64,000 bases of DNA from Bacteroidota bacterium (GCA_017303905.1 JAFLBH010000004.1:248001-312000); one strand, 5' to 3'. Shown: positions 7,869 through 17,149, counted from the first letter of the stretch. A program made the numbers and translations. Notes: generated by a model not told the origin, from the sequence alone.

Positions 7869-7887
7869 TAATTTTGTATTGTCAATA
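7869..7887 (+). promoter_or_regulatory. candidate Bacteroidota promoter for the MFS gene, with inverted repeat
   Basis: TAATTTTGT at 7869-7877 fits the TAnnTTTGY -7 box, 19 bases before the ATG at 7896. Overlapping its end is TATTG-T-CAATA (7877-7887), a small inverted repeat close to the expected start of transcription. No clear -33 TTG is seen. Confidence 0.4.
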
Positions 7888-7895
7888 TGCCCTAA

Positions 7896-9179
7896 ATGGA
7901 AAATGTAAAACTTGGTCTTAAAGAAAATTGGAAGCAGTTTACCCTGCTTGTAATTATAAATGCGTTTGTTGGAGGTATGGTAGGTCTTGAAAGATCAATA
8001 CTCCCAAAAATTGCAGAGGGTGAATTTCATATTGCCGCTAAAACTGCAATTCTATCCTTTATAATTGTATTTGGATTAGTAAAAGCAATAACAAACTACT
8101 ATACAGGTGCGCTTGCAAATAAAATTGGCAGAAAAAATCTTCTTGTTATTGGATGGCTATTTGCTCTTCCTGTCCCTCTTATTTTAATGTATGCGCCAAA
8201 TTGGAATTGGATCATTGCTGCGAATATATTGTTAGGTATCAATCAGGGATTAACTTGGAGTAGCACAGTTGTGATGAAGATTGATCTTGTTGGAGAAAAG
8301 CAACGTGGTTTCGCAATGGGATTAAATGAGTTTGCAGGATATCTATCAGTCGCAATTGTAGCCTTTCTTACTGGATGGGTTGCCGGGCAATATGGGGTGA
8401 GACCATACCCATTTTTTATTGGAATAGCGTTATCATTGCTTGGGTTTTTCGGAAGTTGGTTATTTATAAAAGACACTAAACATCATGTTGCCAAAGAAAG
8501 TACATCAAGCAATGTTCCTTTACTAAAAAATATATTTTGGGATACTACATGGAAAGATAAAAATCTTGGGTCAGTAACGCAGGCAGGGCTAATCAATAAT
8601 TTAAATGATGGAATGGTATGGGGAATATTCCCAATATTATTGGCTCATAAGAATTTTAGTCTTGAACAAATTGGAATCATAACAGCAACCTATCCTGCCG
8701 TTTGGGGACTGGGACAATTAGTAACAGGAAAGATGGCGGATCATTTTTGTAAGAAGGATATGTTGTTCACCGGAATGTTTTTACAAGGACTGGCTTTATT
8801 AATAATGCCTTGGGCTCAAACAATGACTCATTACATTATTCTTTCGGTTGTTTTGGGCTGGGGAACAGCAATGGTTTACCCGACATTTCTTGCTACAATT
8901 GCAGAGAACACCAATCCACACGACAGGGCAAAAAGTTTGGGAATATTCAGATTATGGAGAGATTCTGGTTACGCCATTGGCGCAATTTTAACGGGTATAA
9001 TTGCGGATGCATTAGGCATTAACGCTTCAATAATTGTAATCGGCTTATTAACAGTTGCGTCATCAGTTATTATTCTTTACCGCATGAAGTGTAAAAATGA
9101 TAATTCAATTAAGTTTTTGAATTGGTTTAAAAATAAGACAAATGGAGAATGTACCACCCAACAATTGCATTGCTCTTAA
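7896..9179 (+). CDS. MFS transporter
   Basis: A 427-residue inner-membrane transporter with about 12 helices in two halves. Between helices 2 and 3, YYTGALANKIGRKNLLVIGW contains the A-N-K-x-G-R-K form of the major-facilitator loop motif, and a matching GKMADHFCKKD loop is in the second half. The substrate cannot be read from sequence. The start is the ATG at 7896, matched by the nearby -7 box. The 3' end overlaps the rhodanese gene by 38 bases, and the Crp/Fnr gene is upstream, so the three probably act together, perhaps in export of a thiol- or metal-related compound. Confidence 0.85.
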   Translation: MENVKLGLKENWKQFTLLVIINAFVGGMVGLERSILPKIAEGEFHIAAKTAILSFIIVFGLVKAITNYYTGALANKIGRKNLLVIGWLFALPVPLILMYAPNWNWIIAANILLGINQGLTWSSTVVMKIDLVGEKQRGFAMGLNEFAGYLSVAIVAFLTGWVAGQYGVRPYPFFIGIALSLLGFFGSWLFIKDTKHHVAKESTSSNVPLLKNIFWDTTWKDKNLGSVTQAGLINNLNDGMVWGIFPILLAHKNFSLEQIGIITATYPAVWGLGQLVTGKMADHFCKKDMLFTGMFLQGLALLIMPWAQTMTHYIILSVVLGWGTAMVYPTFLATIAENTNPHDRAKSLGIFRLWRDSGYAIGAILTGIIADALGINASIIVIGLLTVASSVIILYRMKCKNDNSIKFLNWFKNKTNGECTTQQLHCS

Positions 9180-9459
9180 AGAGTTAAAGCATTTAATAGA
9201 AACAAGACAGCAGCAAGTCAAAATACTTGATGTGCGAAGCAAAGAAGAGTTTGAGGAATCTCATATACCTGGTGCGATTAATATTGCTATTTTAGAAATA
9301 GAATTGGCAAGTAAATTATTTGATAAAAGTGATTTTGTAATTACGGCTTGTGGAAAAGGCGGAGGGCGTTCGACACAAGCAGCAGAGAAACTGCAAGAGT
9401 TAGGATTTAAAAATTCTACTTGGCTTTGCGGTGGAACTTTTGGGTGGCTTGAAAACTAA
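9142..9459 (+). CDS. rhodanese-like domain protein
   Basis: A 105-residue single rhodanese domain: KILDVRSKEEFEESHIPGAI at residues 27-46 and the active-site loop ITACGKGGGRSTQAA with Cys70 as the sulfur-accepting residue. The loop is six residues after Cys with G-K-G-G-G-R, within the range of sulfurtransferases. It would carry persulfide sulfur or sense redox state in the cytoplasm. The ATG at 9142 sits inside the MFS gene (38-base overlap), indicating coupled expression. It is the last gene before a long non-coding stretch. Confidence 0.85.
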   Translation: MENVPPNNCIALKELKHLIETRQQQVKILDVRSKEEFEESHIPGAINIAILEIELASKLFDKSDFVITACGKGGGRSTQAAEKLQELGFKNSTWLCGGTFGWLEN

Positions 9460-9792
9460 AAACAATTTATCAAGGGACAGAATGGAGCGGAATGAAAAGA
9501 ATTAACGGAATGGATAGTAGACAGCGATAGGGGTAATAAATTAATTAAATAGTCCGTGTTATTCCTTACCTAACCAAATCTGTATAAACCAAACACCCTT
9601 AATTTTTAGCGTAAATTTACCGTAAAATACGATAACTGCCTTTATTTCTGACCAACTCTAAATACCTTGCAGAAGTGATTTATTGCCCGTAAATCGGCTA
9701 AAAACCTCTGAATTTGAGCTTCTTTCTTTTCTTCGGGGTTTTCTTTGGTTATTTGGTTCGAACAGGGTAAATTTGAGCCCGCTGATAAATGT

Positions 9793-9817
9793 AAAAAGCG
9801 CCTTTGGGCGCTTTTTT
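9793..9817. terminator. strong symmetrical terminator hairpin
   Basis: AAAAAGCGCC, loop TTTG, GGCGCTTTTTT. The stem is perfect, with an A-run before it and a T-run after, so it can act on either strand. It is about 330 bases after the rhodanese stop, with no other gene closer on the plus strand. Confidence 0.8.
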
Positions 9818-9857
9818 ATTTGAGCGAATCAACCGAAAGTTTACTTTCGAGTTGATG

Positions 9858-9943
9858 AGCGAAAATAAAAAAGACCGTATGCGCAGCAGACGGCTTTTTA
9901 CATTATGACTCACGGAGTAAAAGGGATCATCGCAGATAATCCT
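9858..9943. repeat. 86-bp tandem duplication, copy 1
   Basis: It begins AGCGAAAATAAAAAAGACCGT and contains a bidirectional terminator-like hairpin (stem arms at 9868-9878 and 9890-9899), ending CGCAGATAATCCT. It matches copy 2 at 9961-10046 along its length with scattered substitutions; the offset is 103 bases. Confidence 0.75.
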
Positions 9944-9960
9944 GAATAGCAAGACAATCT

Positions 9961-10046
9961 AGCGAAAATAAAGAAGACTGTATGCGCGGCAGACTTCTTT
10001 TTGTATTGTGATTCAGGGCGTAAAAGGGGTCACCGCAGATAAACCC
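9961..10046. repeat. 86-bp tandem duplication, copy 2
   Basis: It begins AGCGAAAATAAAGAAGACTGT and keeps the hairpin in altered form: stem AAAGAAG (9970-9976) with CTTCTTT (9994-10000). The stem bases changed on both sides relative to copy 1 and still pair, which suggests the structure matters. Confidence 0.72.
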
Positions 10047-10133
10047 TATTCACATAAAAAATCATACCGGAATCCCTGTTGATTTCTAGGGATAATTATT
10101 CTTTTCCTTTTTATCATATTTTATAGGTTTATC

Positions 10134-10142
10134 TACCTTTGT
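10134..10142 (+). promoter_or_regulatory. candidate purL promoter (-7 box)
   Basis: TACCTTTGT fits TAnnTTTGY and lies 34 bases before the purL ATG. The -33 element is not clear; a T-rich run stands there. Confidence 0.5.
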
Positions 10143-10176
10143 GCCACTGATTTTTAAAGCTTAAATCTATTATAAA

Positions 10177-13100
10177 ATGATTCATTTCTTTGGTAATACT
10201 TCCAACACGGTTTACGCCGTTCAAACGAACAATGAACTTTCTGCTGCTGACATCCAAAAGCTAAACTGGCTTTTCGGAAACGCATCAAAAATTGAAAAAT
10301 CTGTTTTAAGCGAAACTTTTGTTGGTCCGCGCGCTACCATGGTCACTCCGTGGAGTACCAATGCCGTTGAAATCACTCAAAACATGGGCATTGCAGGAAT
10401 TATCCGAATTGAAGAATTTGAAAAAGTAAACTCGGATTATACTGAATTTGATCCGATGCTTTCTCAAAAATACAAAGAGCTTAATCAGGAGATTTTCACC
10501 ATCAACATAAAACCGGAACCAATTCTTGAAATCAGTGATATTGATGCTTACAATAAATCAGAAGGATTAGCGCTTAGTCCGGAAGAGGTTGAATACCTCA
10601 ATAAACTTTCCATTAAGATAGGAAGAAAATTAACTGACTCCGAAATTTTCGCATTCTCTCAAGCTAACTCAGAACACTGCCGCCATAAAATATTTAACGG
10701 AACATTTGTAATTGACGGGGAAGAAAAACCAACCTCCCTTTTCAAACTCATTAAAAAAACTTCCGAGACAAATCCCAACGAAATAGTTTCTGCGTATAAG
10801 GATAATGTAGCATTTATTAAAGGCCCGAAAGTAACCCAGTTTTCACCTAAGACCGCTGATAAGCCGGATTATTATGAAGAAAAAGAATTTGAATCGGTTA
10901 TTTCTTTAAAAGCAGAAACACATAACTTCCCTACCACCGTAGAGCCTTTTAACGGTGCTGCAACAGGTTCGGGTGGAGAAATCCGTGACCGTTTAGCCGG
11001 AGGGCAGGGCTCCTTACCGTTAGCAGGTACTGCTGTATATATGACTTCTTATTCGCGGTTAGAAAAAGATCGTGAATGGGAAAAAGGGATGCAAGAACGT
11101 AAGTGGTTGTACCAAACTCCAATGGATATTCTTATCAAAGCTTCCAATGGCGCTTCTGATTTCGGGAATAAATTCGGACAACCTTTAATTACAGGATCTG
11201 TATTAACGTTTGAGCATGAACAAACCGATAAACTAAAAAACACAAAACGTAAATTAGGTTTCGATAAAGTAATTATGCTCGCTGGCGGTATTGGATACGG
11301 AAAAGTAAACCAAGCTCTCAAATTAAAACCAAAAGCAGGCGATAAAATTGTGATTCTTGGCGGAGAAAATTACCGGATCGGAATGGGTGGCGCTGCAGTT
11401 TCATCAGCGGATACCGGTGCTTTTGGTTCGGGTATTGAATTAAACGCCATTCAGCGTTCTAATCCTGAAATGCAAAAACGCGCAGCGAATGCAATTCGCG
11501 GTTTAGTGGAAAGTGATAACAATCCTATTATCTCAATACATGATCACGGTGCAGGCGGACATTTAAACTGCTTATCAGAATTAGTGGAAGCTACCGGAGG
11601 ATTAATTGATTTAGATAAACTTCCTATAGGCGATCCGACATTATCCGCCAAAGAAATTATCGGAAATGAATCGCAAGAAAGAATGGGATTAGTGATTGGA
11701 GAAAAAGATATTGATACTTTAAAACGTATTGCTGAACGCGAACGCTCACCTATGTATCAGGTAGGTGATGTAACCAACGATCATCGTTTTACTTTCGTTT
11801 CCAAAACAACAGGATTAAAACCGATGGATTATGATTTGGCAGATTTCTTCGGAAGCTCGCCAAAAACCATCATGAATGATAAAATTGTTAAGCGAGATTT
11901 TTCTAACCTGGAGTATAACCCTTCTCAAATCCACACTTATTTAAATCAGGTTTTACAATTAGAGGCTGTTGCTTGTAAAGATTGGTTAACCAACAAAGTT
12001 GACCGTTGTGTTGGCGGAAGAGTAGCTAAACAGCAATGTGCAGGTCCGTTACAGTTACCATTAAACAATGTTGGTGTAATGGCACTTGATTATAAGGGAA
12101 AAGAAGGCGTTGCTACTTCCATCGGACATTCGCCTGTATCTGCCATTGTAGATCCGGTTGCCGGTTCACGCAATTCCATTGGAGAAGCTTTATCCAATAT
12201 TGTTTGGGCTCCATTAAAGGATGGTATGAAATCCGTTTCTTTATCTGCTAATTGGATGTGGCCATGTAAAAACGAAGGAGAAGATGCACGTTTATATGAA
12301 GCCGTAAAAGGTTGCTCTGATTTTGCACTTGAATTGGGAATTAATATTCCTACCGGCAAAGATTCACTGTCGATGAAACAAAAATACCCGAATGATGAAG
12401 TAATTTCTCCGGGTACTGTTATTATTTCGGCAGCTGCTAACTGTTCAGATATTACGAAAGTGGTAGAACCGGTATTCAAAAGGAACGGTGGAAATATTTA
12501 TTACATAAATCTTTCTCAGGATAATTTCAAACTTGGCGGCTCCTCGTTTGCACAAATTCTCAATCAAATTGGAAATGAAGTTCCGACTATTAAAGACGCC
12601 GCGTATTTTAAAAACGCATTCAATACATTGCAAAATTTAATTAAGGAAGGAAAAATTACCGCAGGACATGATGTTGGAAGTGGCGGATTAATCACATCCT
12701 TGCTTGAATTGTGTTTCTCAAATGTAAACATTGGAGCTGAAATTGATTTAACGGCCTTGAATGAGAAAGATTCGGTAAAAGCATTATTTAATGAAAATAT
12801 AAGCGTTGTTATTCAAGGAGATTCAGCTATTGAAAGTGTATTTGCTCAAAACAACATTCAGTTATTCAAAATTGGTAAGGTTGTGGAAGGAAATAATTTG
12901 ACTGTAAAAAATAATTCTGACTCCTTTACATTCAATATCTCTGAAACAAGAGATACCTGGTATAAAACCTCTTTCTTACTTGATTCTAAACAATCAAGAA
13001 ACGGAATGGCGAATGAGCGTTACTCCAATTATAAAAATCAACCATTACAATTTGAATTTCCAAGTAATTTTAATGGAACACTCGAAAATATCTCGACTAC

Positions 13101-13866
13101 GCTCGATATGACAAAGCGACCAAAAGCTGCTATCATTCGTGAAAAAGGAAGTAATTCTGAAAGAGAAATGGCAAATGCTATGTATTTAGCGGGCTTTGAT
13201 GTGAAAGATGTACATATGACGGATTTAATTTCCGGAAGAGAAAATTTAAAAGACATTCAGTTCATTGGTGCAGTTGGTGGATTTTCTAATTCGGATGTAT
13301 TAGGTTCGGCCAAAGGTTGGGCAGGTGCGTTTTTATACAATGAGAAAGCGAATACAGCACTTAAAAATTTCTTTAAGCGTGAGGACACTTTATCTATCGG
13401 TATTTGCAATGGTTGTCAGCTCTTCATGGAATTAGAATTAATTAATCCTGAGCATGAAGTACATGGAAAAATGCATCACAACACCTCTCAAAAACATGAA
13501 AGCGGGTTTACTTCAGTAAAAATCCAAAAGAATAATTCGGTAATGCTTTCAAGTTTAGAAGGTGCTACTTTAGGCGTTTGGATTTCGCATGGTGAAGGGA
13601 AATTTAAATTACCTTATACAGAAGACAAATACAACATTGTTGGAAAATACGGTTACCAGACCTACCCCGCCAATCCAAATGGCTCCGACTTTAATACAGC
13701 GATGATGTGTGATAAAACAGGAAGACATTTAGTGATGATGCCGCATATAGAACGTTCGATTTTTCCTTGGAACTGGGCGCATTATCCGGAAGGAAGAAAT
13801 AACGATAAAGTATCACCTTGGATTGAAGCGTTTGTGAACGCAAGAAAATGGTTGAATAAAAAGTAA
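10177..13866 (+). CDS. purL: phosphoribosylformylglycinamidine synthase
   Basis: A 1229-residue large-type PurL that converts FGAR, glutamine and ATP to FGAM in purine synthesis (cytoplasm). In order it has the PurS-like N-terminus, the linker with SQANSEHCRHKIFNG, the first AIRS-like half (AETHNFPTTVEPFNGAATGS, then GGEIRD), the second half (GGRVAKQQCAGPLQLP, then PTGKDSLSMKQ) and a C-terminal class I glutaminase. The nucleophile is Cys1077 in IGICNGCQLFMELE, and the His/Glu pair is in MMPHIERSIFPW. Length and motifs are complete. It stands alone between a non-coding block and a secreted-protein gene. A TAnnTTTG promoter lies 34 bases upstream. Confidence 0.96.
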   Translation: MIHFFGNTSNTVYAVQTNNELSAADIQKLNWLFGNASKIEKSVLSETFVGPRATMVTPWSTNAVEITQNMGIAGIIRIEEFEKVNSDYTEFDPMLSQKYKELNQEIFTINIKPEPILEISDIDAYNKSEGLALSPEEVEYLNKLSIKIGRKLTDSEIFAFSQANSEHCRHKIFNGTFVIDGEEKPTSLFKLIKKTSETNPNEIVSAYKDNVAFIKGPKVTQFSPKTADKPDYYEEKEFESVISLKAETHNFPTTVEPFNGAATGSGGEIRDRLAGGQGSLPLAGTAVYMTSYSRLEKDREWEKGMQERKWLYQTPMDILIKASNGASDFGNKFGQPLITGSVLTFEHEQTDKLKNTKRKLGFDKVIMLAGGIGYGKVNQALKLKPKAGDKIVILGGENYRIGMGGAAVSSADTGAFGSGIELNAIQRSNPEMQKRAANAIRGLVESDNNPIISIHDHGAGGHLNCLSELVEATGGLIDLDKLPIGDPTLSAKEIIGNESQERMGLVIGEKDIDTLKRIAERERSPMYQVGDVTNDHRFTFVSKTTGLKPMDYDLADFFGSSPKTIMNDKIVKRDFSNLEYNPSQIHTYLNQVLQLEAVACKDWLTNKVDRCVGGRVAKQQCAGPLQLPLNNVGVMALDYKGKEGVATSIGHSPVSAIVDPVAGSRNSIGEALSNIVWAPLKDGMKSVSLSANWMWPCKNEGEDARLYEAVKGCSDFALELGINIPTGKDSLSMKQKYPNDEVISPGTVIISAAANCSDITKVVEPVFKRNGGNIYYINLSQDNFKLGGSSFAQILNQIGNEVPTIKDAAYFKNAFNTLQNLIKEGKITAGHDVGSGGLITSLLELCFSNVNIGAEIDLTALNEKDSVKALFNENISVVIQGDSAIESVFAQNNIQLFKIGKVVEGNNLTVKNNSDSFTFNISETRDTWYKTSFLLDSKQSRNGMANERYSNYKNQPLQFEFPSNFNGTLENISTTLDMTKRPKAAIIREKGSNSEREMANAMYLAGFDVKDVHMTDLISGRENLKDIQFIGAVGGFSNSDVLGSAKGWAGAFLYNEKANTALKNFFKREDTLSIGICNGCQLFMELELINPEHEVHGKMHHNTSQKHESGFTSVKIQKNNSVMLSSLEGATLGVWISHGEGKFKLPYTEDKYNIVGKYGYQTYPANPNGSDFNTAMMCDKTGRHLVMMPHIERSIFPWNWAHYPEGRNNDKVSPWIEAFVNARKWLNKK

Positions 13867-14008
13867 TTTGGCGCTTCTCTAGCTCGTAGCATTTTCTACG
13901 AATAATTGTCTTTTATCGGTTAATAAACATTATTTATCTAACAAAAACGCTCTTTTTAACATTATTATGACAGAATGTATTCATATCTTCGTATAAAATT
14001 TATATAAA

Positions 14009-15433
14009 ATGAAAAAACAATTACTTAAAAAATCTCTTTTGTCGGTATTGGCACTCGCTTTTACAACAACTACAATTAACGCGCAAGTTCCTACCCCAGA
14101 CTTATTACATTATAAATTTGATGGTGCAGGAGCAACCGTAACAAATTACGCAACCTCTCCACCACCAAGCGCAACAGTTGGAACAATTGTTGGCGCACAA
14201 ACACAAACCGGTGTTATTGGATGTATGCCTGCTTTAGTAGGTACAGGAGCAAGTAGCGGAACTGATTACGTTAACACAGGTTGGACTCCCAGTTTAACAG
14301 GTTCTTGGTCTATTTCATTTTGGACTTCTAACATTCAACCTAGCTCAACCTTATGGTATATCTTTGGTGAATCAGGAACTTCATTTCGTTGTTTTACAAA
14401 TGGTGTAGCTGGTCCAAATAACTGGATTTTACGCGGAACAGGTATTACCGATGTATTAATAAGCAACGCAGCAACAACTACCTCTAACATGGTTACTTAT
14501 GTTTACGACCAAACTGCAGGAAATATTGTTGGGTATAAAGACGGTGTTGCAACTGTAACTGTTGTTCAAGCAGGAAGCATTACATTAAATGGTACTACTC
14601 CTTTTAAAGTAGGTGCCTATGCAAGCAGCACAGGTTTAAGTCCGCTTGGTTTAATGGGTGATTTCCGTATTTATACCAGCGCATTAACTCCTGCTCAAGT
14701 TTTAGCATTATACAACGCTACCAATCCTGTAACTCCTACTTTATCGGTATTAGGAACCAGTACTATTTGTGCTGGAAATTCAGCTGTATTAACAGGATCA
14801 GGGGCTGTAACTTATACTTGGAGCACTGGTTCTAACTCAGTAAGTATATCAACTTCTCCAAGTGTTACTACAACCTACACATTAATGGGTGCTAATACAT
14901 CTTGTAGCGCTACACCGGTTACTTTTACCGTAAACGTAAATGCGTTACCAACAGTATCATTAACAGCTTCTATGTACACAACCTGTGTTAATGCAGGTAC
15001 TATTTCTTTAACAGGTTCTCCTGCAGGTGGTGTGTATACTGGAACTAACGTAGCCGGTAACGTATTTACTCCCGGAACTAACGCAGGAACTTATACTGCC
15101 GTTTATTCTTATACAGATTCTTCTACCGGTTGTACTAATTCAACTTCAACTAACATTGTTGTAGACTTATGTACAGGAATAACAAACTACTTAGCTGAAA
15201 CTAACGGTATTCAAATTACTCCAAATCCTAACGCCGGTAATTTTACAATTGAATTCAGAAACGAATCAGAAAAATCTATTGAAATTGTAAATATTTTAGG
15301 TCAATCCGTTAAAACAGTAACTACATCGGAGAAAGCTGTTCGTTTTGACATTAATAATCTTCCTTCAGGAACTTATTATGCCATTATTAAAATGAACAAC
15401 AATGTAACGACTACGAAATTAATTAAACAATAA
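14009..15433 (+). CDS. LamG-like secreted protein with T9SS sorting domain
   Basis: A 474-residue secreted protein. A signal peptide (about residues 5-26, ending I-N-A-Q) is followed by a LamG/concanavalin-like domain (about 30-240: LLHYKFDGAG, then WSISFWTSN and GLMGDFRIYTSALTPAQVLA). Next come two Ig/PKD-like repeats beginning ICAGNSAVLTGSGAVTYTWS and a T9SS type A tail (ITPNPNAGNFTIEF to TTKLIKQ). It is likely exported through the outer membrane and may bind carbohydrate. A strong bidirectional terminator follows 18 bases after the stop. The sequence TATCTTCGT before the start is a -7 box with one mismatch. Confidence 0.85.
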   Translation: MKKQLLKKSLLSVLALAFTTTTINAQVPTPDLLHYKFDGAGATVTNYATSPPPSATVGTIVGAQTQTGVIGCMPALVGTGASSGTDYVNTGWTPSLTGSWSISFWTSNIQPSSTLWYIFGESGTSFRCFTNGVAGPNNWILRGTGITDVLISNAATTTSNMVTYVYDQTAGNIVGYKDGVATVTVVQAGSITLNGTTPFKVGAYASSTGLSPLGLMGDFRIYTSALTPAQVLALYNATNPVTPTLSVLGTSTICAGNSAVLTGSGAVTYTWSTGSNSVSISTSPSVTTTYTLMGANTSCSATPVTFTVNVNALPTVSLTASMYTTCVNAGTISLTGSPAGGVYTGTNVAGNVFTPGTNAGTYTAVYSYTDSSTGCTNSTSTNIVVDLCTGITNYLAETNGIQITPNPNAGNFTIEFRNESEKSIEIVNILGQSVKTVTTSEKAVRFDINNLPSGTYYAIIKMNNNVTTTKLIKQ

Positions 15434-15450
15434 TCAACTGATCTAATCAT

Positions 15451-15482
15451 AAAAAAGGCGGAGAAAAATCTCCGCCTTTTTT
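15451..15482. terminator. bidirectional terminator
   Basis: AAAAAAGGCGGAGA, loop AAAA, TCTCCGCCTTTTTT: a perfect 14-bp stem between two converging genes (the LamG protein on plus, the membrane protein on minus). It can serve both. Confidence 0.9.
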
Positions 15483-15489
15483 GTTGCTT

Positions 15490-15885
15490 TTATTTATGGA
15501 GTCTCCTTATTAAATAACCTGTCACAATCAGCAATACACCTGTTGTAAACATCACATAATGCAAAGTCAATAATTGCTTTATCATTACAATCTGAATTAC
15601 TATCCATCCACACAAAACAACACCCTCTGCCATCACAAATAAATAATTTTTCTTTTGATTGAATAAAACCGTAAGCAGTGCAAAGAAACTTCCCAGACCA
15701 TTTACAATAAATAAAACAATCCCCGGAATCAAAAAATCACTGAAAGGAGATGATTTTAAAATTTCGAGCGGCATTTGTAATCCGCTCCCATCGGGATGAA
15801 GAATTAAACTTCCTCCTCCATAGAAAGCACCTACTCCATTAAACAAAAGTAAAACGACAGAAACTATTTTTATTGTAAGTTTCAC
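15490..15885 (-). CDS. four-helix membrane protein of unknown function
   Basis: A 131-residue membrane protein with about four hydrophobic helices (residues 4-22, 48-70, 80-101 and 107-125). The loop after the first helix reads GGGSLILHPDGSGLQMPLEIL, quoted here as its positions 23-43. No family comes to mind. It is the last gene of a minus-strand series, 12 bases after rsmG, and is closed by the shared terminator. Confidence 0.65.
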   Translation of the reverse strand: MKLTIKIVSVVLLLFNGVGAFYGGGSLILHPDGSGLQMPLEILKSSPFSDFLIPGIVLFIVNGLGSFFALLTVLFNQKKNYLFVMAEGVVLCGWIVIQIVMIKQLLTLHYVMFTTGVLLIVTGYLIRRLHK

Positions 15886-15897
15886 TAAACAAAAAAA

Positions 15898-16527
15898 TTA
15901 CTTCCACTGATAGTACACCACTTTTTTAGTATCAAAAAATTCTTCTTCAAAATAGTTTTTCAAATCAAAAAACTGACAAGAATTATAGAATCTTCCGAAC
16001 TCTTCTTTTAAATCGCCTCCTTTTAAATACAGAATTCCATTAGGCATATCATTAAAACTCTTCATGGAAAATTTACCTTTCAACCAACTGTAAAAAACCG
16101 GAAATTCAGTAACAGCCCTGCTCACAATAAAATCAAACTTACCATCCACCTTCTCTGCCCTCTCATGCTGCGTAGTGAGATTTGTTAAGCCTATGCCGGC
16201 ACTTACTTCATTAATCACTTTCAGTTTTTTTCCAATCGAGTCTACACAATTAAAATGCGAATCCGGAAACATAATCGCTAATGGTAATCCCGGAAATCCT
16301 CCTCCTGTTCCAATATCCATCACTTTGGTTCCCGGTTTAAACTGAATCACCTTTGCGATACCTAGAGAATGTAAAACATGACGCTCATATAACAAATCAA
16401 TATCCTTTCGGGATATTACATTTATTTGAGAATTCCAATGAACATACAAATCGAACAAAGCTTCGAACTGTTGCCTTTGTTTTGAACTTAAATCCGGAAA
16501 ATATTTAAAGATAATATCAGGCTTCAT
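15898..16527 (-). CDS. rsmG: 16S rRNA (guanine-527-N7)-methyltransferase
   Basis: A 209-residue RsmG (GidB), which methylates G527 of 16S rRNA using S-adenosylmethionine. The cofactor loop VMDIGTGGGFPGLPLAI is at residues 69-85. The family segment WNSQINVISRKDIDLLYERHVLHSL precedes it (residues 31-55) and FIVSRAVTEF (around 134) follows. The length fits the family. It starts 1 base after the sigma factor gene ends, so it belongs to the same operon. Confidence 0.94.
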   Translation of the reverse strand: MKPDIIFKYFPDLSSKQRQQFEALFDLYVHWNSQINVISRKDIDLLYERHVLHSLGIAKVIQFKPGTKVMDIGTGGGFPGLPLAIMFPDSHFNCVDSIGKKLKVINEVSAGIGLTNLTTQHERAEKVDGKFDFIVSRAVTEFPVFYSWLKGKFSMKSFNDMPNGILYLKGGDLKEEFGRFYNSCQFFDLKNYFEEEFFDTKKVVYYQWK

Positions 16528-16528
16528 A

Positions 16529-17149
16529 TTACATGTTGTGGCCCGAGTTTTTTAAGATGTTGAATAAAAATTCACGCGCTCTGAATAATTGAGCCTTTAT
16601 AGTTCCAATTGGTAAATTCAGTTTTTGAGAAATCTCTTCATGACTCATTTCCTGGTAATAAAACATCACCACTAATTCTTTATACTTTGGCTTTAATTTA
16701 TCTACCACTTCATTCAGCATTTTAATCTTTTGCTTTTTCATGAAGTTTTCTTCGGGATCCAAAGTACCGGCCTTAATATTTTGCGACAACTGCTGACCTT
16801 CTTCGTTTACATATTTCGTATCTAAAGAAAACGCTTCCCCTTGTTTCTTTTTACGCAAGTGATCAATGGCATTATTACTGGCAATTTTAAACAACCAGGT
16901 ACTGAAGGCGAAATTAGGTGTGTATTGATGTAATCTTTTAAATGCTCTGCCGAAAGCTTCAATGGTCAAATCATCTGCATCATCTTTATTCCCCACCATT
17001 TTCAACATCATAAAATAAACGGATTCCCTATACCGATGTAACAACTCCGCATAGGCTTTCTGATCGCCCTGATTGAGCGCAGCCTGAACCAGTTTATAAT
17101 CATAAACGGCTTTGGTTGTTAGTTTATCGGTATTTTCTAATTCGTCCAT
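16529..17149 (-). CDS. ECF-type RNA polymerase sigma factor
   Basis: A 206-residue sigma70-family factor. Region 2 lies at about residues 30-100 (YRESVYFMMLKMVGNKDDADDL, then FSTWLFKIASNNAIDHLRK) and region 4 at about 150-200 (LKPKYKELVVMFYYQEMSHE, then LPIGTIKAQLFRAREFL). Region 3 is missing, as in ECF factors. No anti-sigma gene sits beside it: the neighbours are a glycosyltransferase, overlapping by 13 bases, and rsmG, 1 base away. This operon form suggests housekeeping or growth-linked expression rather than classic anti-sigma control. Target promoters are unknown. Confidence 0.88.
   Translation of the reverse strand: MDELENTDKLTTKAVYDYKLVQAALNQGDQKAYAELLHRYRESVYFMMLKMVGNKDDADDLTIEAFGRAFKRLHQYTPNFAFSTWLFKIASNNAIDHLRKKKQGEAFSLDTKYVNEEGQQLSQNIKAGTLDPEENFMKKQKIKMLNEVVDKLKPKYKELVVMFYYQEMSHEEISQKLNLPIGTIKAQLFRAREFLFNILKNSGHNM

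Larger units (their letters stand above)
9460..10176. other. 0.7-kb non-coding stretch between rhodanese and purL
   Basis: No convincing coding frame is present. It holds, in order: a purine-rich segment with GGAAT repeats (9480-9515), a strong symmetrical hairpin with T-run (9793-9817), a second hairpin with stems 9830-9840/9843-9854, and two tandem copies of an 86-base unit (9858-9943 and 9961-10046), each with its own A-run/T-run hairpin. The purL promoter lies at its right end. I see no tRNA or known riboswitch. Confidence 0.6.

Noticed and set aside
9701-9780. tRNA-like sequence (GGTTCGAA segment)
   Set aside because: A GGTTCGAA stretch resembles a T-arm, but no acceptor, D or anticodon stems can be built around it.
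9749-9952. 67-residue minus-strand frame across the hairpin region
   Set aside because: It runs through two terminator-like hairpins and the tandem duplication, has no recognisable protein features and is likely chance.
12090-12479. 129-residue minus-strand frame inside purL
   Set aside because: It is entirely opposite a well-conserved purL region. No signal, motif or start context supports it.
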